The notes beneath the pieces were generated by a model that had not been told where the DNA came from, made no database searches, and saw nothing but the letters and a program-made list of their open reading frames with translations. Positions 1-9,900 of a DNA stretch of 46,432 nt are shown piece by piece. A program made the translations under genes and the position numbers. Every line of letters begins with the position of its first letter. Position 1 is the stretch's first letter. Source of the DNA: Penium margaritaceum (Eukaryota > Streptophyta > Zygnematophyceae > Desmidiales > Peniaceae); NCBI GenBank assembly GCA_023375785.1, contig SZWC01000820.1, positions 11,196 to 57,627 of the forward strand. Direction: 5' to 3'.

Positions 1-50
1 CAGCCACAGCCACAGCCACAGCCACAGCCGCAGCCGCAGCCGCAGCCGCA
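1..50. repeat. CAGCC(A/G) hexanucleotide array
   Basis: About eight tandem copies of a CAGCCA/CAGCCG hexamer begin the window, the first half with A and the second with G in the sixth position. The array is cut by the window edge. No gene is associated. Confidence 0.9.
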
Positions 51-1145
51 CAGTTTGTCTCGCCACTCCCAACTCCCGCTGCCACATCCCCACCACCATC
101 AGCGCCATCAGCCCGCCGGCCTCCGTTCTCTTCTCACCATGAGGTTGACAGCGCCAGAACAGCCTCGTGCAATGGTGGTGGTAGTGGAGTGCCGCTTCCG
201 TTGGTGAGGAGAGCGTGTGGTAATGTGGACACTGCGTGCACCATGAGGGAACCTGGGCTTTGTGCACGGTGGTGGTGGTGATGGTGGAAATCAGGTGGCT
301 GTCTCTCTGCAGCAGCCACACGTGCATGCTCATGTGCGTGTGCGTGTGTGTGCGCACGAGGAGACGGGTGATGGATGTATTGTACTTGGAGGAATGTGCC
401 CATCCCCCCCCCCTCCCCCGCACACGGTGCGGCCTGGTACCCTGCAGACATTTCATAGAGGCTGGTGGTTCTTGCCAGTGTGGTGTGTGTCATTGCGGGA
501 GCTATGGAGCTCTGTGTGGGAAAGACCTTCTCCTTGTACATAAATCATGCCTGTTTTCATGGACCTCATCCCTCACCCTCCATTGAGGGAGAGTAATTCG
601 ATGGTCGTGTTCACACTCCCATCTGCATCAGTCACACGCTGACAATCACAACAGATGAGGACTCTTCACCAGGAGACCAGAACAACTTCTCTAAGCAAAA
701 CAGTTTTTTCGAGCAAAACAATCATTTCGAGCAGTGACGATGTGCCATCACAACACTGTTAATGTTGCCAGTCACACCACCTTGCAGACTGCAAGACATT
801 CCCTACGAAGAAGTGGTTGGAGGAAAACAAAAGTCAACAGGTGCATTTGCATGTGCACTTGTTGGAAAGAACTCTTGGGAAGAATGGCAACGTGCATGTT
901 GACTTCACACTTTGGATGAGAGTCTAGGAGTGGGGGATGACGTGTTGGAGCTTGTGCATCGCTAAAAGTGTTGTGATGCATGGGGTAGGAAGAGTGTTGA
1001 GGTAGAGTGCGGAATCTCTCCCATCGTGTGTAATGCTCAAGGCTGGCAAGAGAAACCTGAGGTGAGGATTCACTGGAACCAGCCACGGCTCGTGTTTGTA
1101 GCATAGGCTGAAGGGATGAGCTGGGAACAGTGCGCACAGGTCTAT
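51..1145. other. No gene recognised; left flank of element E1
   Basis: I see no convincing coding region on either strand. The right edge is the target site of E1, so this sequence was contiguous with 8038 onward before E1 inserted. If 8038-8545 is the integrase/linker end of minus-strand element E2, this stretch should be more of E2. Its minus strand is Pro/Ser-rich near 772-1145, which fits a copia IN-RT linker, but no RT motif is visible. An alternating purine-pyrimidine GT-rich stretch lies at about 324-358. Confidence 0.4.
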
Positions 1146-1150
1146 GTAGG
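1146..1150. repeat. 5-bp target site duplication of E1 (left copy)
   Basis: GTAGG directly precedes the E1 5' LTR and is repeated exactly at 8033-8037 after the 3' LTR. Five base pairs is the usual Ty1/copia duplication length, so this fixes both ends of E1. Confidence 0.9.
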
Positions 1151-2434
1151 TATTGTGACGTTTCCTGTCGACCAGTACAGCTTATTGTGACCACTCGGCT
1201 GTGTCCATGTATGTGCGGATCCCTGATGCGGACCCAGCTGGTACCGATGAGTCGTGTGGAGGTGGACTACCAGCTTGGAGCTAACCGACGACCATCCTAG
1301 AGCTCTGGACGCCGCCTAGTGTTGTGCTTTGTGCCGTTCCTGTACAGTTTACTGTGACCACTCGGCCGTGTCCATACTCGTGCAGATCCCTGAGGCAGGC
1401 GGCCCTAGTGACACCGGCGCGACGACAGGCGGCGGACTACCCGTCTGGAGCTGACCGACCACTGTTCCAGAGCCCCAGATGTCACCGGGACTCCTTGCTG
1501 TGCCTTCTATGTCTTGCAGGCGCCTTTCGGCGGACTGGGCATGAGGCCCATTTGCATGTTTTTGCATTGTATACTCGCTGTCAGTCGATGGATGCATGCA
1601 TGTGACCAGTCGTTGCGTGCGTCTTTTGATTCTGCACGTCTAGGTTCAGACGGTGTAGGATTCTGACATGTGTGCGCAGAGTTACGGCCAAAACAGTGTT
1701 TTTGGGCCGGTTTTAGGACAGCTCTTGGACTGCCGCGTGCGACACCCGCCGTGCGCCGCGGCAGGTATTTATGCCCTGGACCTGTCAGTTGTCATCTCTC
1801 TCTGCATATGCTATATTGAAGCATTCTGACACTTTGACTTGTGTCTCCTAGCCAAACCCTTGCCGTTGTGTGTACGACCTGTGACTGTCGTCACCGTCTG
1901 ACTAGGCACTGACGCCCGGTCAGCGGCCGTGTTGCTAGGAAGCTTCTACGCACTCTCTCACCTAGGACCTCTTGCAGTTTTTCTGCGGCACGTAGGAGTT
2001 TGTAAGTGGACTGGTCGTGGGTCCGATTTACATGTTTCTGCATTGTGTGTCCACCGTTTGATGCCGGACGCATGCATGTGACCAATCGTAGCGTCTGGCT
2101 TGTGATTGTGCACATTTAGGTTCAGACAACATAGCGTTCTGACATGTCTACGCTGAGTTACGGCCAAAACAGTGGTTTTGGGCCGGTTTTAGGAAAAACC
2201 TTGTGCTGCTGCGCGCGACACCTGCCGTGCGCCGCGGCAGGTACTTATGCCATGGACCTGTCATTTGTCATTTCTCTCTGCAAATGCTATTAAAGCATTC
2301 AGACACTTTGCCTCGTGTCTCCTAACTAGACCCTTGCCGTTGTGTGTACGACTTGTGCCTGTCGTCACCGTTGGACCAGGCATTGACGCGTAGTCAGCAA
2401 CTGTGTCGCTAGGAAGCTTCCATGCATCTTCTCA
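1151..2434 (+). repeat. E1 5' LTR, split by a solo LTR
   Basis: Positions 1151-1319 match the start of the 3' LTR (from 7388) and 1961-2434 match its remainder from the ACCTCCTGCAG-like segment onward. The segment between is a separate insertion. The expected TG start is mutated to TA. The LTR ends in CA at 2433-2434, immediately before the PBS. A conserved GGTAYTTATGCC block before the R/U5 part may be the promoter element. Confidence 0.88.
1320..1960 (+). repeat. Solo LTR (641 bp) nested in the E1 5' LTR
   Basis: Starts TGTTGTG and ends CTCA, matching the full length of the E1 3' LTR (7388-8032). It is flanked by a perfect 5-bp duplication CCTAG at 1315-1319 and 1961-1965. There is no internal region, so it is a solo LTR left by LTR-LTR recombination of a second, same-family insertion. 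Confidence 0.93.
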
Positions 2435-2446
2435 TAGTATCAGAGC
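2435..2446 (+). promoter_or_regulatory. E1 primer-binding site
   Basis: TAGTATCAGAGC follows the LTR CA end directly. It differs by one base from the initiator-Met-tRNA type site TGGTATCAGAGC that primes reverse transcription in many copia elements; the intact form is seen at 42764. Confidence 0.85.
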
Positions 2447-2589
2447 AGCGAGACCTCTCTCGCTGAGCTGCGCCGCAAAGGCGCAGCACCGGCAGTAGCA
2501 GTGAGAGTCAACGCCGCCGCCATTTCCTGGGACTCCTTGCAGCTGAGCCTGGCTGGGGATTCTGACGAAAAAAAAGGGAAGTAGCTAGG

Positions 2590-2930
2590 AGCGACAGCCC
2601 ACAGCAGCAGCTCGCAGCGCAAAGCGGCGACTGCAAGTAGCAGTAACGCATAGCGGCAACAGCAGCAAGCAGCGGTAGCGACAGCGAGCAGCACCAGCGG
2701 CAGCAACAACCGCGGGTAGTAGCAGCAACAAGGCGACAGTAGCAGCAACGAGGCGACAGCAGCAGCAACATTCCGTTTGGTGCAGCGCCAACAGCAACAA
2801 CAATAGCAGCATTGCAACAGTAGTAGCAGTAGCATTGTAGCAACAGCTATAGCAGCAGAGTAGTAGCAGCAGTGGCCGCAGCGGCAGTAGTGTTGTGCAG
2901 CAGCAGCCACGACTGCTGTGCTGTGCAGTA
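2590..2930 (+). repeat. E1 CAG-rich leader
   Basis: Imperfect CAG/TAG/CAA trinucleotide runs between the PBS and gag. Long open frames on both strands here are low-complexity by-products. Similar CAG-rich leaders occupy the same position in E2b, E3, E6 and more weakly E2. Confidence 0.8.
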
Positions 2931-3273
2931 GTGTTGCACAAAGCAGCTACGCAACAGCTTCGCTGCGCAGCCGCGCAGATTCCGCGCAGCTGTGCAGCCG
3001 CGCAAGGGGATGACGAAGTCCCCCCCTCACACCGAGGAGTCCGCGTGACTTCCTCATAAAAAAAACAAGAAGGGTGCTCCACGTCAGCATTTTTCCTTGC
3101 TGATGTCATCAGGTCCGTGCTTACGTCAGCAAACCCCTGTTGACATCAGCACTTGCCTTAGTCAAATTTTGGGGTCGGAAAGTAAAAACTTGGCAGCGTT
3201 TCAAATCCTCGAGAACTGCTGACAATTGTGAAATCCGACCGGTTTGACGTCCCGGTCCATACTGAGCGCAGAC

Positions 3274-4960
3274 ATGGCTCCGAACGTTGACAAGGGCAAA
3301 GGACCATTAGATCCCTCCTCCTTCTCAAGGGTCATGAGCCCACGCTCGCAGGCCATTGCGGACCTGCGGAGTCAGTAGTATGAGATACGTCGTCAGCAGC
3401 AGCAGCAGACTGACGCCATCTGTGCGCTCACCGATCTTATTCATGGTCAGTCCACGACCCCACAACAGACATCCGGGGGAGTCGGCGGTGCCATACCTTC
3501 TGCACAACAGTCGGCATCTACACCGTGGAGAGCAGCAGGACAGGACCTGCCACTTTTTGATCTTTTGCATGAGGATCTTCACATGCGAGAGATGAATGAT
3601 GACACCCATGAGAGGGAGATTTGCGTACTTCAGGAGCGTCTCTGCCAGCTTTAGACACGTTCCGGTTCTCTGTTCCCAGATCTGACCCTCGCTGATCCCT
3701 ACCTCGGCGACTTTCCTCGTCCCGGTGTCTTCTCCATCCCTCGTCCTTCCCAGCCTGTGGTTGCTCTCCCCACGGAGCGGCAACCCAAGGACTTCGAGAC
3801 ACCGCCTCCACGCTATGTCACGGCTTTGACTGATGGAAGACTCTCTTCCAGGTCTGGGCCACTTCAGAGGGTGTATGACCCTACTATCACAGTCCGTACC
3901 TGGTTACAGACTGCACTCAGGTGCCGACAACGGCTAAGGCCATGTGTGGACTCCTTTACACCATGCCGCGCGAGACTGACGTGGACTTTCGGCCTTTCCT
4001 TGGAGATGCCGGCACGGTCGTCGGTGATGATCCACGAGGGGACTGGGACTCGGCACTGTCTCTGCTTGCTATAGAGACGCACGCCAACTGTGCGGCTCAC
4101 ATTCGCGCTTTCCACTCCCTTCGTCAAAGACCTACCGAGTCCGCAACTGATTACTGGCAGCGTGCCATGCGCACCTACACGCGTCTTGGGACTTTACGAG
4201 GTACATAGCTCTAGTCTCTTTGCATGCTCATGATCGGAGTCTGACTTGAACACGCAGACATCTTTTCGAGGTATAACGACGTCGTGCTCGAGTCCTTCTC
4301 CACCTCTCTTCAGCTCCTTCCTTGGACGCATCAGCTCTTCCTCTAGGTGACTTCCGCACGCAAGGCAGTCGTGGCCATCAGGAGAGTTCCCTTGCTGATG
4401 CGGTCATCGCGTCGCCGCCGACGCTCCTCTTGTGGACCACTTGTCCATCCTCTGGCACACCGTCCTCTTTCCCTTCTACCCAGCTATCCCAACTCAGATA
4501 CAGGGTGTGGCAGCGGAGGCATAGGGGAAGAAGGGTAAGAAGAAGCGTGATTCAGGCCAACAGCAGTCGCAGCCGCAGCAGTCATGGGACGGTAGCAGTG
4601 GACGTACTGTCATTGCTACAACTGTGGAGGCGCTCATCGCTACACCGAGTGCCAGCAACCGCTTGACTGGGCTCAGATTACCCGTGATCTTGAGGTTGCA
4701 CACGCCCAATGGGCTGTGTCGAGCAGCACAGCCTCTGGTCGCGGGACGACCACGACTGCAGCAGTTCTCGCTTCCTCACAGGCGAGCATTTCCGACCTGG
4801 ACCCGCATGACCGCACCATCGCTGAGCTTTGTCACCTTCTGGCGCTTCGCTTTCTAGGAGGTGTGAGTGTGTTATCACAGCCGAGTGGTTCACAGACTGT
4901 TTGTTTGTCTGTTTTCGTTGCTTGTGATGACTCGTGTGGGGGGGGCACAATTGGCATGCG
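3274..4960 (+). pseudogene. gag: E1 gag (degenerate)
   Basis: The structural capsid/nucleocapsid polyprotein region. The start at 3274 follows a leader that resembles the one before the E5 gag start (both have CCATACTGA upstream and MAP- at the N-terminus). A Gln-rich stretch follows, with a TAG where a Gln would fit. A block ending VDFRPFL (near 3980-4000) aligns with E5 gag near 37,440. A Cys-His knuckle at 4614-4652 reads CYNCGGAHRYTEC, one residue shorter between Cys2 and His than the classic CX2CX4HX4C. Several stops and frame changes make it non-functional. Residues beyond the knuckle lead into the protease. Confidence 0.75.
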
Positions 4961-4984
4961 ATGATGATGAGCCTAACTGTACCG

Positions 4985-5275
4985 ATTGGATTCATGAGTC
5001 ATACCTCTGTGCCCTTCGTCGTTCCTCATTACCTGTTACTCAACGCCCGTCTAAGGCCGAGTGTTCCATTGCCTGTGGTACAGTGACGTCCTCCAGTCGT
5101 GATCCCGGTGGCACTTGGATCATCGATTATGGTGGCACTCATCACATGACCTATCGTCGTAGTGACTTCGTTGTTCTCGGTCCTGTTGCGTCTGTTCGCA
5201 CAGGCTCTCGTCAGTCCTTGCCGGTACAAGATGTTGGGGTTGTGTGCTTCGATGGTCTGTTGGGTCCCACGTGTC
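4985..5275 (+). pseudogene. E1 aspartic protease remnant
   Basis: The motif WIIDYGGTHHMT matches the copia protease signature W-[IL]-x-D-S-G-A-T-x-H-M, but the Ser and Ala of the active-site DSGA are replaced (DYGG). About 40 residues of the domain follow (RRSDFVVLGPV). The reading then runs directly into linker sequence, so the protease C-terminus, GAG-pre-integrase and integrase are deleted. Confidence 0.75.
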
Positions 5276-5500
5276 CACCAATACTCCTGCCTCGACTCCT
5301 GCTCCTACTGTCACCCCCAATCCCGTGTCTCCCACACATGCATCTCCTCACACTGCATCACCTGCTCCTTTGTTTTGGCCCTCACCAGCCGTGGTCGTGT
5401 CTGTCTCTAAGCCTGAGGTGAGCCCCTCGAGCCCAAATTACTCGCGTGAGCCCGGCGGTCGCCTTTGACCATGGGTCTCCAAAGTTCAGCGAGTGTCTAG
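5276..5500 (+). pseudogene. E1 IN-RT linker remnant (Pro/Ser/Thr-rich)
   Basis: Reads as short Pro/Ser/Thr/Ala repeats, the low-complexity spacer between integrase and RT in copia polyproteins. It corresponds to the 36-bp repeat block of E5 at 39,943-40,255. The junction with the protease marks an internal deletion. Confidence 0.6.
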
Positions 5501-6545
5501 TCCCGCACCCAGGCACTCCACTCACAGCATGGCGAGTGGTGATCCCGGCACAAAGGCCCTAGGTCTGAGTGTCTGCACTGATCACGCACAGGTACATCTA
5601 GTGTGCCCTGTAGGGCACGATCTCGTCACTCGCGAGTTTCATATCGCTTGTGATGCACCAGCTGACCTTGTGGTCGTCAGGCCCAGCACTGAGGTGTGTG
5701 CACTTGTCACTCAGAGCTCTCCCTTTATGGCACCTGATTCAGGCACACTGAGGGAAGCTCTCTCATTAGAGGATGCAGACTCCTTGCGTACTGCCTACAA
5801 GGATGAGCTTCGCGTCATCCGAGAGCAAGGAGTTTACGAGCTAGTCAACCTTCCACCTGGGAGGAAGGCTATTCAGGTCAAGTGGGTATTTGCAAGAAAG
5901 TGAAGCCAGATGGCTCAAGCGAGCCTTGGTCATCAAAGGGCACTCTCAGATCAAGGGCATCGATTACACTCACACCTTTTCCCCCGGTTGGCCGCATGAC
6001 CTCAGGTCACGCTCTGTTCAGTGTAGTGGCTTAGCATGACTGGGAACTACACCAGATGGACGTGAACAATGTGTTCTTCCATGGCTTTCTGGATGAGGAG
6101 ATATACGTGGCTCAGCCACCAGGCTTTGAGGACGATGATAGAATCTGACGCTTGTGCAAGTCCTTGGACGGCCTCAAGCAATCTCCTCAGTGTTGTAAGT
6201 AGGAGATCACTGGCACTCTGACTCATGCAGGATATGTACAGAGCGAGGCAGACCCCTCTCTTTCTATCCAAAAGACGCCTGAACAGTTCACCGCCATCCT
6301 GGTCTAATTGGAAAACCTTCTGATCGCGTCTCCTTTTTATGGAGGCCGTGAAGGAGGCCAAGGCAGTCCTCCAGACTGCCTATAGGATGAAGGATCTTGG
6401 TCATACAGCAGTCTTTCATGGCATGGAGATCGTGCGAGACCGTAGATGTCGGACACTTCTGTTGCATCAGGCCGAATGCACGTGTTGTGGGGGAACGCTT
6501 CAGTGAACTCCTTGGTGCAGTGCCCACGGCCTCCATACATCTCAC
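5500..6545 (+). pseudogene. E1 reverse transcriptase (degenerate)
   Basis: RNA-directed DNA polymerase domain. The start is recognisable (LREALSLEDADSLRTAYKDE, then VIREQGVYELVNLPPG and KWVFARK). A one-base deletion follows, then [23 protein letters not shown] and DGLKQSP in other frames. The catalytic YVDD is lost: the aligned stretch reads AILV-stop-LENLLI near 6295-6315. Stops include a TAG at the Gln of the NQEIT-equivalent motif. Confidence 0.85.
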
Positions 6546-7250
6546 ACCTGACGGGCAGGATTCCCTAAGGGTGGAGGATCACACACAGTTGGAGGAGACA
6601 GTGGATGTGACCTCGTACCTCTGCCTTATCGGATCTTTGATGTACCTGGCCACTACGACACGGCCCGACATCACCTTCACCGTAAACCTTCTTGTAGAGT
6701 TTTTGCAAGCTCCATGTGCTAGAGCCCTTCATGGGGCTATACGAGTGGTGCGGTATGTGGACCCCATACTGTACCTTGGACTCTGCTTTTGCCGGCAGTA
6801 TTCGGTGGATCTTGACAGCTACACAGACAGCGACTGGGCCTGGAGTCGAGATGGATGTAGTCGCATCGGCTACACATTCCTGCTCGATGGTACCACTATG
6901 TCCTGGCGCAGCGAGAAGCAGGGCTGCATTGCACGAAGCTCTTCGGAGGCAGAGTATGTTGCTCTGGGTGCAGGGGCTATTGAGGTAGTGTGGCTACAGT
7001 GCCTGTTCCTTGAGCTGGGTCAATCAGTACTTGCCATGTGATTCGCTGCGACATCCATAGTGCTCTTGCCATTGCGAAAAACTCTGGTGTCTTTAACGAT
7101 CGCACAAAGCACATTGTAGTTCAGCATCACTTTGTGCGTAATCTGGTGGAGCGACACGTGATCTCTGTCATATGGGTTGGCATTGACATGCAACATCCTG
7201 ACTTCTTGACGAAGGCACTAGCACGCGTGACGTTTCTAGTGGCTTTTTGT
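6546..7250 (+). pseudogene. E1 RT thumb and RNase H
   Basis: Open for about 165 codons: IGSLMYLATTTRPDITF (end of RT), then RNase H with YTDSDW (first Asp, about 6820), SSEAEYVALGA (catalytic Glu) and VVWL. A frameshift near 7040 moves the rest into RCDIHSALAIA (third acidic position) and MQHPDFLTKAL (last Asp). RNase H degrades the RNA of RNA:DNA hybrids during reverse transcription. All catalytic residues are visible across the two frames; the frameshift kills the gene. Confidence 0.88.
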
Positions 7251-7378
7251 TTAGTTGGGCTTTGCCCCTTGCCGGAGAGTGGTTTATTGCGGGGTGTGTC
7301 TGTGTCGAAGTCACAACTGTTTCTGCACTCGTACTCGTTTCAGTGCTGCACGTGTATAGACATGCGCACCATCGGGTC

Positions 7379-7387
7379 ATGGGGGAG
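7379..7387 (+). promoter_or_regulatory. E1 polypurine tract
   Basis: ATGGGGGAG lies immediately before the TG of the 3' LTR, the position of the plus-strand primer. The same sequence precedes the E3 3' LTR (minus strand, 22107-22115). Confidence 0.85.
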
Positions 7388-8032
7388 TGTTGTGATTTGT
7401 GACCTCTCCTATCAAGCTGTTCAGTTCACTGTGACCACTCGGTCGTGTCCATGCCCGTGCAGATGCCTTATGCGGACCCAGGTGGTACCGGTGCGTCGTC
7501 TGGTGGTGGACTACCAGCTTGGGGCTGACCGACAACCTTCCCAGAGCTCTGGAGGCTGCCTTGGACCTCCTGCAGTTTTTCTGCGGCATGTAGGAGTTTA
7601 TTGGTGGACTGGCCGTGGGCCCGATTTGCATGTTTCTACATTGTGTGTCCACCGTTTGATGCCGGATGCATGTAGGTGACCAGTCTTAGAGCCTGGCTTG
7701 TGATTTTGCACGTTTAGGTTCAGACGACGTAGCATTCTGACATGTCTACGCTGAGTTACGGCCAAAACAGTGGTTTTGGGCTGGTTTTAGGACAGACCTT
7801 GTGTTGCCGCGTGTGACACATGCTGTGCGCCGCAGCAGGTACTTATGCCATGGACCTGTCATTCGTCAATTCTCTCTGGAAATGCTTTTGAAGCATTCTG
7901 ACACTTTGCCTTGTGTCTCCTAGCTTGATCTTTGCCGTTGTGTATACGACTTGTGACTGTCATCACCGTCTGACCAGGCATTGACACCTAGTCAGCGGCT
8001 GTGTCGCTAGGAATCTTTTACACATCTTCTCA
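7388..8032 (+). repeat. E1 3' LTR (645 bp)
   Basis: Begins TGTTGTGATTTG and ends CTTCTCA, followed by the GTAGG target duplication. It aligns along its length with the solo LTR at 1320-1960 and with both parts of the split 5' LTR, with scattered substitutions that indicate an old insertion. Confidence 0.92.
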
Positions 8033-8037
8033 GTAGG
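8033..8037. repeat. 5-bp target site duplication of E1 (right copy)
   Basis: GTAGG, identical to 1146-1150. Confidence 0.9.
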
Positions 8038-8636
8038 GACAATAGAGGGTGCAGACATAGAGGGCGTAGATGACACAAGGAGGGGCAACTTTAAGGAGCA
8101 CAAGGTTGGTGAGCTCAGACGGAGAGGACAGGCTAGGAGTCACTGTCTGTGGAGGAGATAGACAGGGGTGAAGAGGGAAAAGGGGGATCAGCGGGGAGAA
8201 CCGTGCACGGAGAAGAGGAAGGAGGATCCCCGAGACTGGAGGCTAGGACAGACATACCCACCCCTCCCCAAGCCGACGGAGCAAGAAGAGAGAGGAGGGC
8301 GGCAGGTCAGTGGACAGGTCTTGAGGAAAGACATCCTACAAAAGGAGGGCGTCACGTGTCTCGATCACTCATCTACGTCTCAGAAATTAGAAGCCTTGGA
8401 CATGACGGAGACACTAAGAAAGGTGCACACACGGGGGCGAGGGCTGAGTTTGCCATTCTGAAAGTCCTCTGGAAGCCAGAAAGTGGTGACACAATCCCAG
8501 ACACGCTCAAGACGCAGGTCCGCACAACGACCGTAGCATGCTCAAAGGGGTTTACGTGACGAGGGTGAGGGCCATATGGGACTCAGTTCCAAACCTAGGT
8601 CATGTACAACATGGCTTCAAAGGAGAAGAGGAGAAA
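8038..8636 (-). pseudogene. E2 integrase C-terminus and IN-RT linker
   Basis: On the minus strand 8636-8380 reads FEAMLYMTWVWN and then NPFEHA, the copia integrase region in which FWAEAV...NR is followed by TPFE-W. E3 has the equivalent FEAMSYMTWVSN and TPFEHWSA near 31,480-31,410. Further downstream it becomes Pro/Ser-rich, as expected for the linker. The segment 8546-8636 is duplicated at 15872-15962 on the other side of E2b, so E2 is continuous across E2b. Stops are present. Long plus-strand open frames over it are shadows. Confidence 0.7.
8546..8636. repeat. Direct repeat Y (left), 91 bp, abutting E2b
   Basis: Aligns without gaps to 15872-15962 (14 mismatches of 91 by my count). It ends at the left LTR of E2b; its partner begins right after the right LTR. 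It is integrase sequence of E2, so it is target, not element. Confidence 0.85.
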
Positions 8637-9306
8637 AGTTAGAATTTAGATAGGGCATGCAAGCCCATCCAAAACATGACCATGAGCTCTGTGTGTGAGT
8701 GCATTGCAAAACGGCAAGAATTTGGCTAAGTCTAGAACGTATAATATGATAGAACAAGGAGAGAATACAAATGAGACCATAGCGGAGTATGAAGGGGCGC
8801 CGGCAGCTAGCCACACAGGACCCCGTCACCCCCGCTGAACTCAAACGAGTCAGCGGGGAGAACACAGTGCATACACCACGAGAACAACAAAGGTGGTCTC
8901 CTCGAGGCACCGGAAATAGCTCTCCGAGTGCCAGGGTCTTGACCACCGAGAAAACACGAGCAGTGCTTGAAACACCTGAAATCAGCTTCCAAACATCACA
9001 AACGGCTTTCCGAACATTGGAAGCACTACTACAACCATCGGATCTCCTCGTCGCACCGGTACAGTCCACTGGGTGTGCGGGTCTTAACCCAACGAGAAAA
9101 CTCTCCTAGCTCCCGACAAGCCCACAGGGCTACTGGAATGCATAGACCGCGTCTCGCCGGCGCTGTCGTAGGTGCTGGAGAAGTCTCGGTACACTCAGGA
9201 GGCCCGTCGTGTTGTTACGGTCTCCTCCACCCTATACCACCAACGTCGGGTATATGGGTAAACAATTGGTGTCGGTCGTGACGGTTGGAAGCCACACGAA
9301 CTAACA
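8637..9306 (-). repeat. E2b 3' LTR (670 bp)
   Basis: Aligns with 14692-15871 once the 515-bp insertion in the latter is removed; roughly 15% divergent by eye. On the minus strand it begins TGTTAGTTCGTG, directly after the polypurine tract. Confidence 0.85.
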
Positions 9307-9314
9307 CTCCCCCT
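9307..9314 (-). promoter_or_regulatory. E2b polypurine tract
   Basis: Plus strand CTCCCCCT, so AGGGGGAG on the minus strand, immediately before the TG of the 3' LTR. The other LTR lacks it at its outer edge. Confidence 0.85.
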
Positions 9315-9430
9315 GGCTGACATGGTCGTCAACGACAGAAAAAGTGAGCCAAGGCACGGAACAACAACATATGCCAAGCCACAATATGCACGAGTAAACT
9401 CACACACATACACATCTGCTACCCATCTAA

Positions 9431-9900
9431 GGTCTCCCTAGACAGTGGCACATCCTACCATGTGTCTGGGTCTCAACCATGAGAGGAGCGATGTAGAAAC
9501 GCACAAACCAGTATAATGCACATCATACACATGGCAGACAACAAGAGGGTCTCCTCGTGCCACTGGCGGTACCAGTGCCGGGTTCTCGACCGCTACAAGC
9601 AATCCAACAGGTGTTATATGTCAGCCATGATAGCATCATCAACCAACGCACACTATCGTGGGGTGATCTCCTCATAACACGGGAGCAACCCACCACGTGT
9701 CCGGGTCTCGACCACTATGAGCGACCCAACTCGCATACACATGCCACACGCAGTATAGACACACACCAAGACACACGATCGCATGATCTCCTCATGAGAG
9801 TGGTACAACCCACCAAGTGTCCGGGTCTCGGCCAACAAAGTGTTACCATCCACATGGAGTTGTGCAGGCACGTAACATGGGCCACGCCACACGCCGGCTG
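9431..9900. repeat. Minisatellite, four units of about 117 bp
   Basis: The core GRTCTCC(T/C)... followed about 35 bp later by GTGTCCGGGTCTCGACCA recurs at about 9431, 9548, 9665 and 9785, spaced 117, 117 and 120 bp. The same core occurs once in each E2b LTR (about 8894 and 15470), so the array looks derived from LTR sequence. Confidence 0.75.

Larger units (their letters stand above)
1151..8032 (+). mobile_element. E1: degenerate Ty1/copia LTR retrotransposon
   Basis: Complete insertion bounded by GTAGG duplications. Order: 5' LTR (1151-2434, interrupted by a solo LTR), primer-binding site, CAG-rich leader, gag with a zinc knuckle, protease remnant, Pro/Ser/Thr-rich linker, reverse transcriptase, RNase H, polypurine tract and 3' LTR (7388-8032). 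RT before RNase H, with no integrase after RNase H, is the copia arrangement. GAG-pre-integrase and integrase are missing: the protease runs into the IN-RT linker near 5265, and comparison with E5 implies a deletion of about 1.3 kb. Frameshifts and stops show it is dead. It lies in what appears to be the linker of minus-strand element E2. Confidence 0.92.

Noticed and set aside
1..1145. Host gene upstream of E1
   Set aside because: Short frames on both strands, no recognised motif, no splice pattern that I could support.
2440..3109. Minus-strand Leu/Cys/Ala-rich frames over the E1 leader
   Set aside because: Same triplet-repeat artefact in E1; no domain, and antisense to the element.
8149..8559. 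136-codon plus-strand frame
   Set aside because: Antisense shadow of the E2 integrase/linker; no family similarity.
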